From Streptomyces wedmorensis (GTDB lineage: Bacteria > Actinomycetota > Actinomycetes > Streptomycetales > Streptomycetaceae): 64,000 bases of DNA. The notes under the pieces are model-generated. The model worked only from the letters and a program-made list of their open reading frames with translations. It searched no databases and was not told where the DNA came from. The DNA lies in the NCBI RefSeq assembly GCF_000716445.1, contig NZ_JNWK01000001.1, forward strand, positions 1 to 64,000. The letters are read 5' to 3'. Numbering within the stretch: position 1 is the stretch's first letter; each line of letters opens with the position of its first letter. The position numbers and the translations under genes were made by a program. Shown here piece by piece: positions 19,265-27,474 of this stretch.

Positions 19265-20725
19265 ATGACCACCCTTCCCCTGTCCGTAGTCCCGAACGAC
19301 ACCGCTCCCGTGACCCCGTCGGGCTCCGACCCCGCCGGGCCCCGCTCCCCGTGGCCCGCGACCACGACCGAGCGACCCCATGGTGAGGTCCTCGTCGGAG
19401 GCGTGGCCCTCAGCGAGATCGCCGAGGGCCACGGCACCCCCGTCTACGTCCTGGACGAGGCCGAGGTCCGCGGGCGGTGCCGCGCCTACCGCGCGGCCTT
19501 TCCCGAAGCGGAGATCCACTACGCGGCCAAGGCGTTCCTGTGCCGCGCCCTCGCCCACTGGGTCGAAGAGGAAGGACTCGGCCTGGACGCCTGCTCGGCC
19601 GGAGAGGTGGAACTCGCCGTGACCACCGGATTCCCGGCCGACCGGATCCTGCTCCACGGCAACGCCAAGTCGCCCCAGGACCTGGCCATCGCGCTGCGCC
19701 TCGGTGTGGGCCGCATCGTCGTCGACACCCCCGCGGAGATCGCCCGCATCGCCGCCGCCGTCGGCAGCGCGGGCCGGCAGAAGGTCATGGTCCGGGTGAC
19801 ACCGGGCATCAGCGCGGGCGGCCACCGCAAGATACGTACCGGCTCCGACGACCAGAAGTTCGGTCTGTCGCTCCGCGGCGGCCACGCCGAGCAGGCCATC
19901 GCCCGCGTCCTGGAGCAGCCGCGGCTCGAACTCACCGGTCTCCACTGCCACCTGGGCTCGCAGATCACGGACGTCGGGCCGTACCTGGTGGCCGTGCGCC
20001 GACTCGTCGGCCTCATGGCCAGGGTCCGCGACACCCATGGGATCGCGCTGCCGGAGCTCGACCTCGGGGGCGGCCACGGCATCGCCTACCGCCCCGGCGA
20101 TCCGACGCTCGATCCGGCGAGGCTGGCGGCCGGGGTCCGCACCGCACTCGCCGAGAGCTGTGCGGCTGCCGCACTTCCCGTCCCGCGCCTGATCATCGAG
20201 CCGGGCCGCGCCGTCGTGGGCCCCGCCGGGGTCGCCGTCTACCGGGTTCTCGCGGTGAAGCGCACACCCGGGCGGACCTACGTGGCGGTCGACGGCGGGA
20301 TGAGCGACAATCCGCGGCCCGCGCTGTACGGAGTGCGGTACGCGCCCCGCCTGATCGGCCGTCACTCGCCCTCCGACGCCGAGTGCGTGACGGTCGTGGG
20401 CCGCCACTGCGAGGCCGGCGACATCCTCGCCGAGGACGTGCCGCTGCCCGCCGACACCCACCCGGGCGACCTGCTCGCGGTGCCGGTGGCGGGTGCCTAC
20501 CACCTGGCCATGGCCTCCTCGTACAACCTCGTCGGCCGCCCGCCCGTGGTCGCCGTGCTCGACGGCCGGTCCCGGGTCCTGGTGCGCCGGGAGACCCTGG
20601 AGGACCTCAGGGCACGGGACGTGGGCCTGCCAGTAGCTCCGCTACGAGGGCGCCCCGGCCGCACGCCGATCGCACGCACCGAACGACCCGGCCTGATCCG
20701 ACGCGAATTGTCAGACAGGCCCTAG
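19265..20725 (+). CDS. Diaminopimelate decarboxylase-like PLP enzyme (LysA family)
   Basis: A 486-residue fold type III PLP decarboxylase. Key positions are the PLP lysine in HYAAKAF, HCHLGSQI, the GGGHG phosphate loop, IEPGRAVVG and HCEAGDIL (usually CESGD). The family decarboxylates meso-diaminopimelate or related D-centre amino acids, giving lysine or ornithine/arginine-type products. A cluster-borne second copy often supplies a modified amine or amino acid, so it may act on a peptide precursor rather than in housekeeping lysine synthesis (inference). Start chosen at the ATG after AAGGGAG. Its TAG stop overlaps the ferredoxin stop on the other strand through a shared CTAG. Confidence 0.88.
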   Translation: MTTLPLSVVPNDTAPVTPSGSDPAGPRSPWPATTTERPHGEVLVGGVALSEIAEGHGTPVYVLDEAEVRGRCRAYRAAFPEAEIHYAAKAFLCRALAHWVEEEGLGLDACSAGEVELAVTTGFPADRILLHGNAKSPQDLAIALRLGVGRIVVDTPAEIARIAAAVGSAGRQKVMVRVTPGISAGGHRKIRTGSDDQKFGLSLRGGHAEQAIARVLEQPRLELTGLHCHLGSQITDVGPYLVAVRRLVGLMARVRDTHGIALPELDLGGGHGIAYRPGDPTLDPARLAAGVRTALAESCAAAALPVPRLIIEPGRAVVGPAGVAVYRVLAVKRTPGRTYVAVDGGMSDNPRPALYGVRYAPRLIGRHSPSDAECVTVVGRHCEAGDILAEDVPLPADTHPGDLLAVPVAGAYHLAMASSYNLVGRPPVVAVLDGRSRVLVRRETLEDLRARDVGLPVAPLRGRPGRTPIARTERPGLIRRELSDRP

Positions 20726-20943
20726 GAGCCGTCGCCCTCCGGTTCGTGGAGGGCGATCGCCCCGGAGGGGCAGACGCCCACGGCCATCCGTACGGCCGCG
20801 CGGTGGGCGGCGGGCGGCTCGGCGTGCAGCAGGAGCACGAGGCCGTCGTCGGGGTCCTGGTCGAAGACGTCGGGGGCGGTCATGGCGCACATGCCGGCCC
20901 CGATGCAGCGTTCCCGGTCGGCGGTCAGCCGGGGCGCGGTCAC
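20722..20943 (-). CDS. 3Fe-4S type ferredoxin partner of the P450
   Basis: A 73-residue ferredoxin with C-x5-C (CIGAGMC) and a later CPSGAI cysteine. This three-cysteine pattern is that of the 3Fe-4S ferredoxins that serve Streptomyces P450s. The GTG start overlaps the P450 stop as GTGA, so the two are made together and this protein very likely delivers electrons to that P450. It ends tail to tail with the decarboxylase-like gene. Confidence 0.92.
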   Translation of the reverse strand: MTAPRLTADRERCIGAGMCAMTAPDVFDQDPDDGLVLLLHAEPPAAHRAAVRMAVGVCPSGAIALHEPEGDGS

Positions 20944-22139
20944 TTCGCGTCCCAGGTGACCGGGAGGCTCTTCACCCCGAAGATGTCCGCGGTCTCCGGG
21001 CGCAGGACGACCTCCTCGGCCGGCACCGCGAGGCGCAGGGTGGGGAAGCGGTCGATCAGCGCGCGGAACGCGACCCGCATCTCGACGCGGGCCAGCTGCT
21101 GCCCCAGGCACTGGTGGATGCCGTGGCTGAAGGCCAGGTGCCCGGCGGCCTGTCGCCGGACGTCGAGCGTGTGGGGGTCGTCGAAGCGGTCGGGGTCGCG
21201 GTTGGCGGTGTTGTAGGAGAGGAGGACGGTCGTGCCGGCCTTGACGGTCTGTCCGCCCAGCTCGACGTCTTCCAGGGCCGTCCGGTGGAAGGTCTTGGCG
21301 ACGCTCAGGTAGCGCAGCAGTTCCTCGACAGCCCCGTCGGTGAGTGCGGGATCGGCGCGCAGCGCGGCGAGTTGCTCCGGGTTCCGCAGCAGCGCGAAGG
21401 TGCCGAGAGAGAGCATGTTCGCGGTGGTGTCGAACCCGGCCGCCAGGAGGATGAGGCTGATGCCCTTCAGCTCCTCGTCGGTCAGGTCGCTGTCGGTGAG
21501 TTCGCTGAGGACGTCGTCGGTGGGGTGGGCGCGCTTGGCGGCCACCAGCCGGGCGAGGTACTCCTGGGTGGCGGTGTAGGCCGCGATCAGTTCCTCGTCG
21601 CTGACCTCTCCGCCCATGAACGCGTCGATCTGCTCCTGGAAGGAAGCCCTGTCCTCGTAGGGCACGCCCAGGATCTCGCAGATGACGATGGTGGGGATGG
21701 GTTTGGCGAACGCGGTCACCAGGTCGGTCGTCGGACCGGCCTCCTCCATGGCGTCCAGGCAGTCGGCGGTGATCTGCTCGATCCGCTCGGTGAGCATCCG
21801 CATCCGCCGCACGGTGAACTTGCCCACCAGGGGCTTGCGGTAGCGGCTGTGCTCGGGGTCGTCCATGAGGAGGAACTCGCCGGGCGGCGCGGGCGGAAGC
21901 GCGAAGTCGACGACGTTCATGAGGTCCCTGCGCGAACTGAACCGCGGGTCGGCCAGGACCGCTCGCACCATGTCGTATCCGGTGATCAGCCAGCCGGGTT
22001 TTCCACCGGGATGCGTGTAGCGGCTGATGGGGCCGTGCTGCCGGGCGTCGAGCAGCTCGGCCGGCGGGTCGAAGGGGCAGCCGGTCGGGCGCTCTGTGGG
22101 CAGCGTCGTGACGGTGTGGACGGACTCGCTCACGGTCAT
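20940..22139 (-). CDS. Cytochrome P450 (CYP105-like)
   Basis: A 399-residue soluble bacterial P450. The I-helix AAGFDTTAN, the K-helix EELLR (ExxR) and the heme loop FSHGIHQCLGQQLAR with its cysteine ligand are complete. The general look is of the Streptomyces CYP105/107 group, which hydroxylate secondary metabolites or xenobiotics. It is coupled to the ferredoxin downstream. It could tailor the adjacent peptide, but it is transcribed towards the cluster from its own divergent promoter region, so membership is uncertain. A putative operator lies 38-53 nt upstream of its ATG. Confidence 0.93.
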   Translation of the reverse strand: MTVSESVHTVTTLPTERPTGCPFDPPAELLDARQHGPISRYTHPGGKPGWLITGYDMVRAVLADPRFSSRRDLMNVVDFALPPAPPGEFLLMDDPEHSRYRKPLVGKFTVRRMRMLTERIEQITADCLDAMEEAGPTTDLVTAFAKPIPTIVICEILGVPYEDRASFQEQIDAFMGGEVSDEELIAAYTATQEYLARLVAAKRAHPTDDVLSELTDSDLTDEELKGISLILLAAGFDTTANMLSLGTFALLRNPEQLAALRADPALTDGAVEELLRYLSVAKTFHRTALEDVELGGQTVKAGTTVLLSYNTANRDPDRFDDPHTLDVRRQAAGHLAFSHGIHQCLGQQLARVEMRVAFRALIDRFPTLRLAVPAEEVVLRPETADIFGVKSLPVTWDAK

Positions 22140-22458
22140 TCCTCATCTCGCGATATGACGTGTTCGTCGGTGCTCGAACGCTACGTTGCGTTCATGATGT
22201 CGTCAATCGCAAAAATCGATAACCCAAGGTCAGGAGTGACAAGTTGATGCAATGGGTTGTAGTTAAACGCAACCGTGCGTTGCAATGAATGAAAGTGAAG
22301 GCAATGCCGGCGGAGCGCGGGCGCCTCCGCGTCACCGGTCCGTGTCATGGACGCGTGAAGAGAAGGCGACCGGGGGCAAAGAAGCCGCCAGGAACGGCGG
22401 ATGACGTCCCGGTCAGGGCTCACGCTGAGCGGACACGAGTCCGAAGGAGTTCACCCGC
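22140..22458. promoter_or_regulatory. Divergent control region with two AACGC-N6-GCGTT operators
   Basis: This 319-nt gap between the divergent P450 and chimera genes is clearly more AT-rich than its surroundings in its first 160 bases. It contains two 16-base dyads, AACGC-N6-GCGTT, at 22177-22192 (spacer TACGTT; arms extend to GAACGC/GCGTTC) and 22266-22281 (spacer AACCGT). Their 89-base separation and their position between diverging genes suggest operators of one dimeric repressor. No cognate regulator gene is adjacent. A GAAGGAG site precedes the ATG at 22459. Confidence 0.6.
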
Positions 22459-23532
22459 ATGACCACCCTGACAGCCGAGAAGGGCGCCGGAGAGCCCCCT
22501 GACAGCGGGGCGCGGCACAAGTTGACCGCCGTCACCGGTCTCGCCGCGTTCCCGGACGGCGGTGGCTCCTACGCGGTGGCGAAGGCCCACCTGGGACGGC
22601 GTACGAGCCTGGTCGCGGCCGGTTCGCTGGTCCTCGACTACGTCCTGGCCAAGGAGAGGTACGGCCTCCGCGAGCGCCACCAGGGCGAACTCGCCCACGC
22701 CACCTGGATCGAGTTCACCGCCCAGACCCGCATGTCGGGCGTGGACGTGGACGGACGCAAGATCCGCAAGGGCGCGACCGGTTCGGTCGCCGCGTGGGTG
22801 AAGGAGCGGGGCGGCGAGGTCGCCGAGGACGCGCAGACGCTCACGGACCGCATCTCCCAGGCCGGCGGCACCCCGCTGCTGGTGGCTCTGGAGGACGACA
22901 AGGGCGCGCGGGTCCTCGGCGTCATCCACCTGAAGGACGTCGTCAAGGAGCCGCTGGCCGTCACCGGCATCGCCCAACTGGCCATGCCGGGCAAGGCGAA
23001 CGGCTCCGAGGTCACCGACGCGAGCGGGAAGGTCGTCGGCTCCGAACTCATCGGCCAGACCTACCACCTCCCGCTCAAGGACGGCGAGGAGACGGCGGAG
23101 CCGGACCTACGCTGGTTCCAGCCCCGCCCCTCCAACGGCCTGGGCACCAACTCCGTCAACACCCAGTACTCGATCATCCTGTCCGGCGCGACCAACCGTT
23201 CCGGCGACAACGCGGACCTGATCAAGTGGGTCACGGACGCCAAGGCCGCCGTGATCAAGGACAACTCGACGGCCGGCTACCAGGTGCGGCCTTCCGACGT
23301 GCCCGCCGACGCCGTCACGTCCTCCGGCTCGGGCCTGGACCCGCACATCTCACCGGAGTACGCGAAGCTCCAGGTCCACCGCGTCGCCGAGCGGAACAAG
23401 CTGACCGTCGCCCAGGTCGACGAGCTGGTCGCCGCCCACACCGACGGCCGCGTCCTCGGCTTCATCGGCGAACCCCGCGTCAACGTCCTGAAGCTCAACA
23501 TCGCTCTCAAGGCGCTGGTCGCCAAGGGCTGA
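22459..23532 (+). CDS. Chimeric ORF: APC permease + KdpB + KdpC fragments fused in frame
   Basis: An intact 357-residue ORF assembled from pieces of separate genes. Residues about 20-64 look like two short pieces of an APC-family permease (KLTAVTGLAA, then FPDGGGSYAVAKAHLG). Residues about 65-164 match the nucleotide-binding domain of the potassium ATPase KdpB (YGLRERHQGELAH, FTAQTRMSGVD, IRKGATGSV, LGVIHLKDVVKE). Residues 165-357 match KdpC from VTGIAQL onward (PRPSNGLGTNSVNTQ, GSGLDPHISPEYA). The phosphorylated DKTGT motif, the ATPase hinge, the KdpC anchor helix and nearly all membrane helices are missing, so it cannot be a potassium pump subunit. The frame survives every junction. It has its own GAAGGAG site and a terminator hairpin. 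Confidence 0.8.
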   Translation: MTTLTAEKGAGEPPDSGARHKLTAVTGLAAFPDGGGSYAVAKAHLGRRTSLVAAGSLVLDYVLAKERYGLRERHQGELAHATWIEFTAQTRMSGVDVDGRKIRKGATGSVAAWVKERGGEVAEDAQTLTDRISQAGGTPLLVALEDDKGARVLGVIHLKDVVKEPLAVTGIAQLAMPGKANGSEVTDASGKVVGSELIGQTYHLPLKDGEETAEPDLRWFQPRPSNGLGTNSVNTQYSIILSGATNRSGDNADLIKWVTDAKAAVIKDNSTAGYQVRPSDVPADAVTSSGSGLDPHISPEYAKLQVHRVAERNKLTVAQVDELVAAHTDGRVLGFIGEPRVNVLKLNIALKALVAKG

Positions 23533-23556
23533 TGTCCCCCTCGCCACGGCACAGGT

Positions 23557-23591
23557 GCCGGCGGTCCCGACAACGCATCGGGTCCGCCGGC
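23557..23591 (+). terminator. Hairpin after the chimeric ORF
   Basis: 14-base arms 23557-23570 and 23578-23591 pair with one mismatch around CAACGCA, 24 nt past the stop. A second hairpin follows immediately. Confidence 0.55.
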
Positions 23592-23602
23592 CCAGGCGGG
23601 GT

Positions 23603-23638
23603 GTGATCCGGGTCGTCGATGCCGACGGCCCGGATCAC
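23603..23638. terminator. Bidirectional hairpin between convergent genes
   Basis: 16-base arms 23603-23618 and 23623-23638 pair with one G-U around an ATGC loop. The right arm runs into the stop codon of the convergent MFS gene, so it can serve both strands. Confidence 0.7.
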
Positions 23639-25035
23639 GCCACGCCGCGGATGCGGCGGACCAGGAAGCCGCCGGCGAGGATGGCCAGGGCCGCGGCGAC
23701 GTAGAGGCCGGTGTAGCCGCCGAGGTGGGCGATGATCGGCGAGGCGAGGGCGGGGGCGAGCACCTGGGGGCCGGAGTTGGCGATGTTGATGACGCCGAGG
23801 TCCTTGGCGCGGTCGGCGGCCTGGGGGAGTACCTGGGTGACCAGGGCCTGGTCGACGGCGAGGTAGATGCCGTAGCCCGCGCCGAGGACGGCCGCGGCGG
23901 CGAGGGCGGACGGCCAGGTGTGGACCAGGGCGAGCAGCAGCGCGGCGGCGGTCATGACCACGGAGCACAGGACGACGAAGCCCTTGCGGCGTCCGACGCG
24001 GTCGGACAGCGCACCGACGGGCACGGCCGTGACCGCGGCGCAGAGGGTGTAGATCAGGGTGAGGATCAGCACGCCGGTGCCCGGGTCGCCGTAGTGGACC
24101 GCGTCGGCGAGGAAGTAGAACAGGTAGAGGGTGCCGAGGGCGTTGCCGAGGTTGATCAGGAACCGGGTGAGCCAGGCCCAGCCGAAGTCGGGGTGCTGCC
24201 GCGGGCTCACCCAGAACGAGCGCGCGAAGGCGCGTGCGTCGAAGGCGGGGCGCAGCGCCCGCGGCAGCGCCGGCTCGCCGTGACACAGGACGAAGGGGAG
24301 TGCGAGGGCGACGGTGAGCACGGCCAGGGTCCCGTAGCCGGACCCCACCCCGGTGACCAGCGTCGTGGTGATCAACGCGCCGACGACCAGACCGACGGAC
24401 TGCATGAGCCCGGTCCAGCCCGAGACCTGCGCCCGTTGCCTCAGCGGCACGCGGTCGGCGATCGGGGTGGTGACCCCGGCCAGCATCGCGTTCAGGCCCG
24501 CCTGAGCGAGGCACCAGCCGACGGCGACCCCCGCCACCGTGTGCTGGGAGGCGGTCACCACCAGCCCCGCCGCCCCGGCCAGCGCGCCGCCCAGGATCCA
24601 GGGCCGACGCCGCCCGAACCGGCTCGTGGTCCGGTCCGACCACGCCCCGGCGATCGGGTTGGCGAGCACCGCGACGAGCGCGCCGAGACCGGTGACGAGT
24701 GACAGCGCGGCGTTCTTGTCCTGCGGGTCGATGTGCTCCAGCTGGAGCGGCAGCAGGATCTGGATGGGCGTCATGAAGGCCATGAACACGGCGAGCGTGG
24801 CCAGCGAGAGGTTCACCGTCCAGCCGGGCTTGACCACGGCGGTGGGCTCGGCGAAGAGGACGACGGGCTCCGCCGGATCCAGACCGTCTGCCGGTCCCGC
24901 CGGTCCCGCCGGTCCCGCCGGTCCCGCCGGTCCCGCGGGTCCTGCGGGGTCTGTCGGGCCGGATGGTGCCGCTGGTCCCGCTGGTCCCGCTGGTTCCGTC
25001 GGCTCCGCCGCGTCCGCTGAGGGAGCGTGAGACAT
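23635..25035 (-). CDS. MFS sugar/glycoside transporter
   Basis: A 466-residue transporter with about 12 membrane segments and the motif-A-like loops WSDRTTSRFGRRRP and LSDRVGRRKG, typical of glycoside or sucrose transporters of the SLC45/GPH-like MFS group. The first 65 residues are a cytoplasmic tail rich in Gly-Pro-Ala triplets. The gene starts 14 nt after the beta-glucosidase stop and is probably its co-transcribed importer for beta-glucosides or cellobiose-like sugars (inference from context). The sugar specificity cannot be read. Confidence 0.85.
   Translation of the reverse strand: MSHAPSADAAEPTEPAGPAGPAAPSGPTDPAGPAGPAGPAGPAGPAGPADGLDPAEPVVLFAEPTAVVKPGWTVNLSLATLAVFMAFMTPIQILLPLQLEHIDPQDKNAALSLVTGLGALVAVLANPIAGAWSDRTTSRFGRRRPWILGGALAGAAGLVVTASQHTVAGVAVGWCLAQAGLNAMLAGVTTPIADRVPLRQRAQVSGWTGLMQSVGLVVGALITTTLVTGVGSGYGTLAVLTVALALPFVLCHGEPALPRALRPAFDARAFARSFWVSPRQHPDFGWAWLTRFLINLGNALGTLYLFYFLADAVHYGDPGTGVLILTLIYTLCAAVTAVPVGALSDRVGRRKGFVVLCSVVMTAAALLLALVHTWPSALAAAAVLGAGYGIYLAVDQALVTQVLPQAADRAKDLGVINIANSGPQVLAPALASPIIAHLGGYTGLYVAAALAILAGGFLVRRIRGVA
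24891..24935 (-). repeat. Five 9-bp repeats encoding Gly-Pro-Ala triplets
   Basis: Five perfect copies of CCGGTCCCG (plus strand) in the N-terminal tail of the transporter encode a collagen-like Gly-Pro-Ala run, with degenerate copies on both sides. Such repeats change copy number easily, and the tail length may vary between strains. Confidence 0.85.
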
Positions 25036-25049
25036 GGGGGCTCCGTCGC

Positions 25050-26423
25050 TCAGGACCGCTGGGAGGCGATCAGTTTGCGGTACCACTCGAAGCTCGCCCT
25101 GGGCGTGCGACGTCGTGTGGCGAAGTCGACCTCGATCAGGCCGAAGCGCTGGTGGTAGCCCTCGGCCCACTCGAAGTTGTCGAGCAGCGACCAGATGAAG
25201 TAGCCGCGTACGTCCACCCCGAGGGCCGCGGCGCGCGCGACCGCGTCGATGTGTCCGGCGAGGTAGTCGATGCGCGCCCGGTCGTCCAGTCCGGCCGGCT
25301 GTGAGCACCCGCTCTCGGTGATCCACACCGGCGGAAGGGCGTCGCCGTAGCGGGCCTTGAGGTCGGTGAGCAGCTCCGTGAGCCCGTCGGGTACGACCGG
25401 CCAGTCGAACGCCGTGCGCTGGTAGGGCTCCTGGGGCTCGGCCAGGTCGAACGGGAGCCCGGCGGTGGGATCCGCCGGGGCGGTGATCCAGGTCGGGTTG
25501 TAGTAGTTGATGCCGAGGCCGTCCAAGGGTGCGGCGATGGTGGCCAGGTCACCGTCCCGTACGAGCCCTCCCCAGTCGGGATCGGTCATGCCGTAGGCCG
25601 AGAGGTCGGGGTAGCTCCCCGCCATCAAGGGGTCGTTGAAGAGCCTGTTGTGCAGGACGTCGTAAGCCTGCGCGGCGGCCAGGTCCTTGTCCTCCTGTGC
25701 GTCGGAACGCAGGCGGACGGGTGTGCAGTTGTTGGAGATCAGCACCTGCGCGTCGGGGACGGCGGCCCGCAGCGCCTCGGTCGCGAGGCCGTGGCCGAGC
25801 AGTTGGTGGTGCGCGACGGGCAGTGCGTCGAGGAGCAGGGCGCGGCCCGGGGCGTGGACGCCGAAGCCGTAGCCGAACGACATGTGCACGAAGGGCTCGT
25901 TGAGGGTGATCCAGCGCTTGACCCGGTCGCCCAGCCGTTCCGCGGTCACGGCCGCGTACTCGGCGAACCGGTGCGCGGTCTCGCGGTTCATCCAGCCGCC
26001 CTCGTCCTCCAGGGACTGCGGCAGGTCCCAGTGGAACAGCGTGGGCGTGGGCTCGATCCCGGCGTCGAGCAGCGCGTCGACCAGCCGGTCGTAGAAGTCG
26101 AGGCCGCGCGGCTCGACCTTGCCGGCGCCGGTCGGCAGGACGCGCGGCCAGGAGATCGAGAAGCGGTACGCGTCGAGCCCGAGCCGGCGCATCAGCGCGA
26201 CGTCCTCGTCGACCCGGTGGTAGTGGTCGCAGGCGACGTCGCCGGTGTGCCCGTCGCGGACCGCCCCGGGGCGCCGTACGAAGGTGTCCCAGATCGACGC
26301 GCCCTTGCCGTCCTCGTCGGCCGCGCCCTCGATCTGGTACGCGGCCGTCGATGCCCCCCAGGCGAAGTCGGCCGGGAACCGGGGGAGTCGGGTGGGGTCG
26401 GTGGAGCTGGTCGTCACAGGCAC
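25050..26423 (-). CDS. Glycoside hydrolase family 1 beta-glucosidase
   Basis: A 457-residue enzyme of normal GH1 length. The N-terminal FAWGASTAAYQIEGA, the acid/base TLNEP and the nucleophile in ITESG (commonly TENG) are all present. The C-terminal LLDNFEWAEGYHQRFGL completes the aglycone site. It would hydrolyse beta-glucosides such as cellobiose in the cytoplasm, as no signal peptide is seen. It heads an operon with the MFS transporter. A perfect palindrome about 93-115 nt upstream of its start and a TetR gene further upstream suggest induction control. Confidence 0.95.
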   Translation of the reverse strand: MPVTTSSTDPTRLPRFPADFAWGASTAAYQIEGAADEDGKGASIWDTFVRRPGAVRDGHTGDVACDHYHRVDEDVALMRRLGLDAYRFSISWPRVLPTGAGKVEPRGLDFYDRLVDALLDAGIEPTPTLFHWDLPQSLEDEGGWMNRETAHRFAEYAAVTAERLGDRVKRWITLNEPFVHMSFGYGFGVHAPGRALLLDALPVAHHQLLGHGLATEALRAAVPDAQVLISNNCTPVRLRSDAQEDKDLAAAQAYDVLHNRLFNDPLMAGSYPDLSAYGMTDPDWGGLVRDGDLATIAAPLDGLGINYYNPTWITAPADPTAGLPFDLAEPQEPYQRTAFDWPVVPDGLTELLTDLKARYGDALPPVWITESGCSQPAGLDDRARIDYLAGHIDAVARAAALGVDVRGYFIWSLLDNFEWAEGYHQRFGLIEVDFATRRRTPRASFEWYRKLIASQRS

Positions 26424-26729
26424 CTGCCTTCATCGCGTGATGCGCGAACTGCTCACGTACGGCCGCCGGAACGCGCGGGTCCTGGGGGCCGGCCGTCCGA
26501 GGTGGGCCGCAACATAACATGAACCGTTGTTCATGTTCTAGGGTGCGGAGAGGGGCGCGCGGGACGGGCCGCTCATTCGGGGCGGGGCCGGCCCGTGAAG
26601 CCGTGCGGCGGCGGGCGCGGGGCGTGGCGAGGACGAGCCCGGGCCCGCGGGCGGGGGCACGGGAGGCCGAGTCGGGGCCCGCGGGCGAGACTCGGGCGTG
26701 GCGAGGCCCGGGTCAGGGCCCGCCGGGGC
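26424..26729 (-). promoter_or_regulatory. Upstream region of the beta-glucosidase operon with a perfect palindrome
   Basis: This 306-nt gap holds a 22-base perfect dyad at 26516-26537: AACATGAAC, spacer CGTT, GTTCATGTT. Read towards the hydrolase, a TATGTT hexamer lies next to the proximal arm, so a bound protein could block a promoter. The TetR encoded at 26730-27371, transcribed in the same direction, is the obvious candidate. The remaining part (about 26560-26729) is very GC-rich and shows nothing else I can name. Confidence 0.65.
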
Positions 26730-27371
26730 TCACTCCGCCGCGGTCTCCAGCCGGCCGCGCAGGTCGTCCCAGTAGAAACGCAGCATCCGCTTGAGCTCTT
26801 CCACGGTCTCCAGGTCCGGCTCGCCGTCCCCCTTGAAGACCTCGTGGAGCACGGCGTTGGAGGCCCACACCACCATGCGGGTGGCGCGCCGGGCGCGTTC
26901 GCCGCCGGGCCCGCCCGTCAGGTGCTCCACGATGCGCTGGAGGCCGTCGGCGATGAGCGTGTTGCTGGCCTCGTCGGCGCGCGCGAGTTCGGGGCTCAGG
27001 TGGCGGCCGGCCCACAGGGCCATGCCGCCGGGCTGGGACCGGAAGAGGTCGGCGTAGACGTCGACCATCGTGCCGACGAGATCGGTGAGTTCACCGGAGA
27101 CCGCCCGCTCGACGAGTTCGTCGATGGCGGACGCGAAGGCCAGGAGGTACCGCCGGCCGAGGGCGTCCACGACGGCGCCCTTGTCGGGATAGAACTGGTA
27201 GATGCTGCCGACCGGCGCGCCCGACTCCTCGGCGATCCGCCGCATGGTCAGCGCCTCGTATCCCTCCTGGGAGAGGATGCGGTCGGCCGCGGTGAGGATC
27301 GCCTCGACGCGGGCCCGGCTGCGAGCCTGCTGCGGCTCCCGGCGTACGCGCGGCCTCGATGCTTCCGTCAC
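26730..27371 (-). CDS. TetR family regulator
   Basis: A 213-residue regulator. The N-terminal helix-turn-helix (ALTMRRIAEESGAPVGSIYQF, residues about 40-60) is canonical TetR, followed by a helical ligand domain with no recognisable ligand signature. It precedes the beta-glucosidase/MFS operon in the same direction, and the palindrome in the gap between them is a plausible binding site. Alternatively it controls glpD, which ends 103 nt upstream of its start. Confidence 0.9.
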   Translation of the reverse strand: MTEASRPRVRREPQQARSRARVEAILTAADRILSQEGYEALTMRRIAEESGAPVGSIYQFYPDKGAVVDALGRRYLLAFASAIDELVERAVSGELTDLVGTMVDVYADLFRSQPGGMALWAGRHLSPELARADEASNTLIADGLQRIVEHLTGGPGGERARRATRMVVWASNAVLHEVFKGDGEPDLETVEELKRMLRFYWDDLRGRLETAAE

Positions 27372-27474
27372 CCCACGCTCCCCGTCGTCCGTTGGGGCGA
27401 ACGTAGCACGCGGCCCCGGGCGTGCCGGCGGGCGTCGAGCCGGGTGGGGTACCGGCTCGGCGCCCGCCGGAGGG

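Noticed and set aside
22181..22423. Possible 80-residue minus-strand gene in the P450/chimera gap
   Set aside because: No coding bias, no ribosome binding site, and it covers the operator dyads.
24891..24935. Collagen-like protein gene on the basis of Gly-Pro-Ala repeats
   Set aside because: The repeats belong to the N-terminal tail of a normal MFS transporter.
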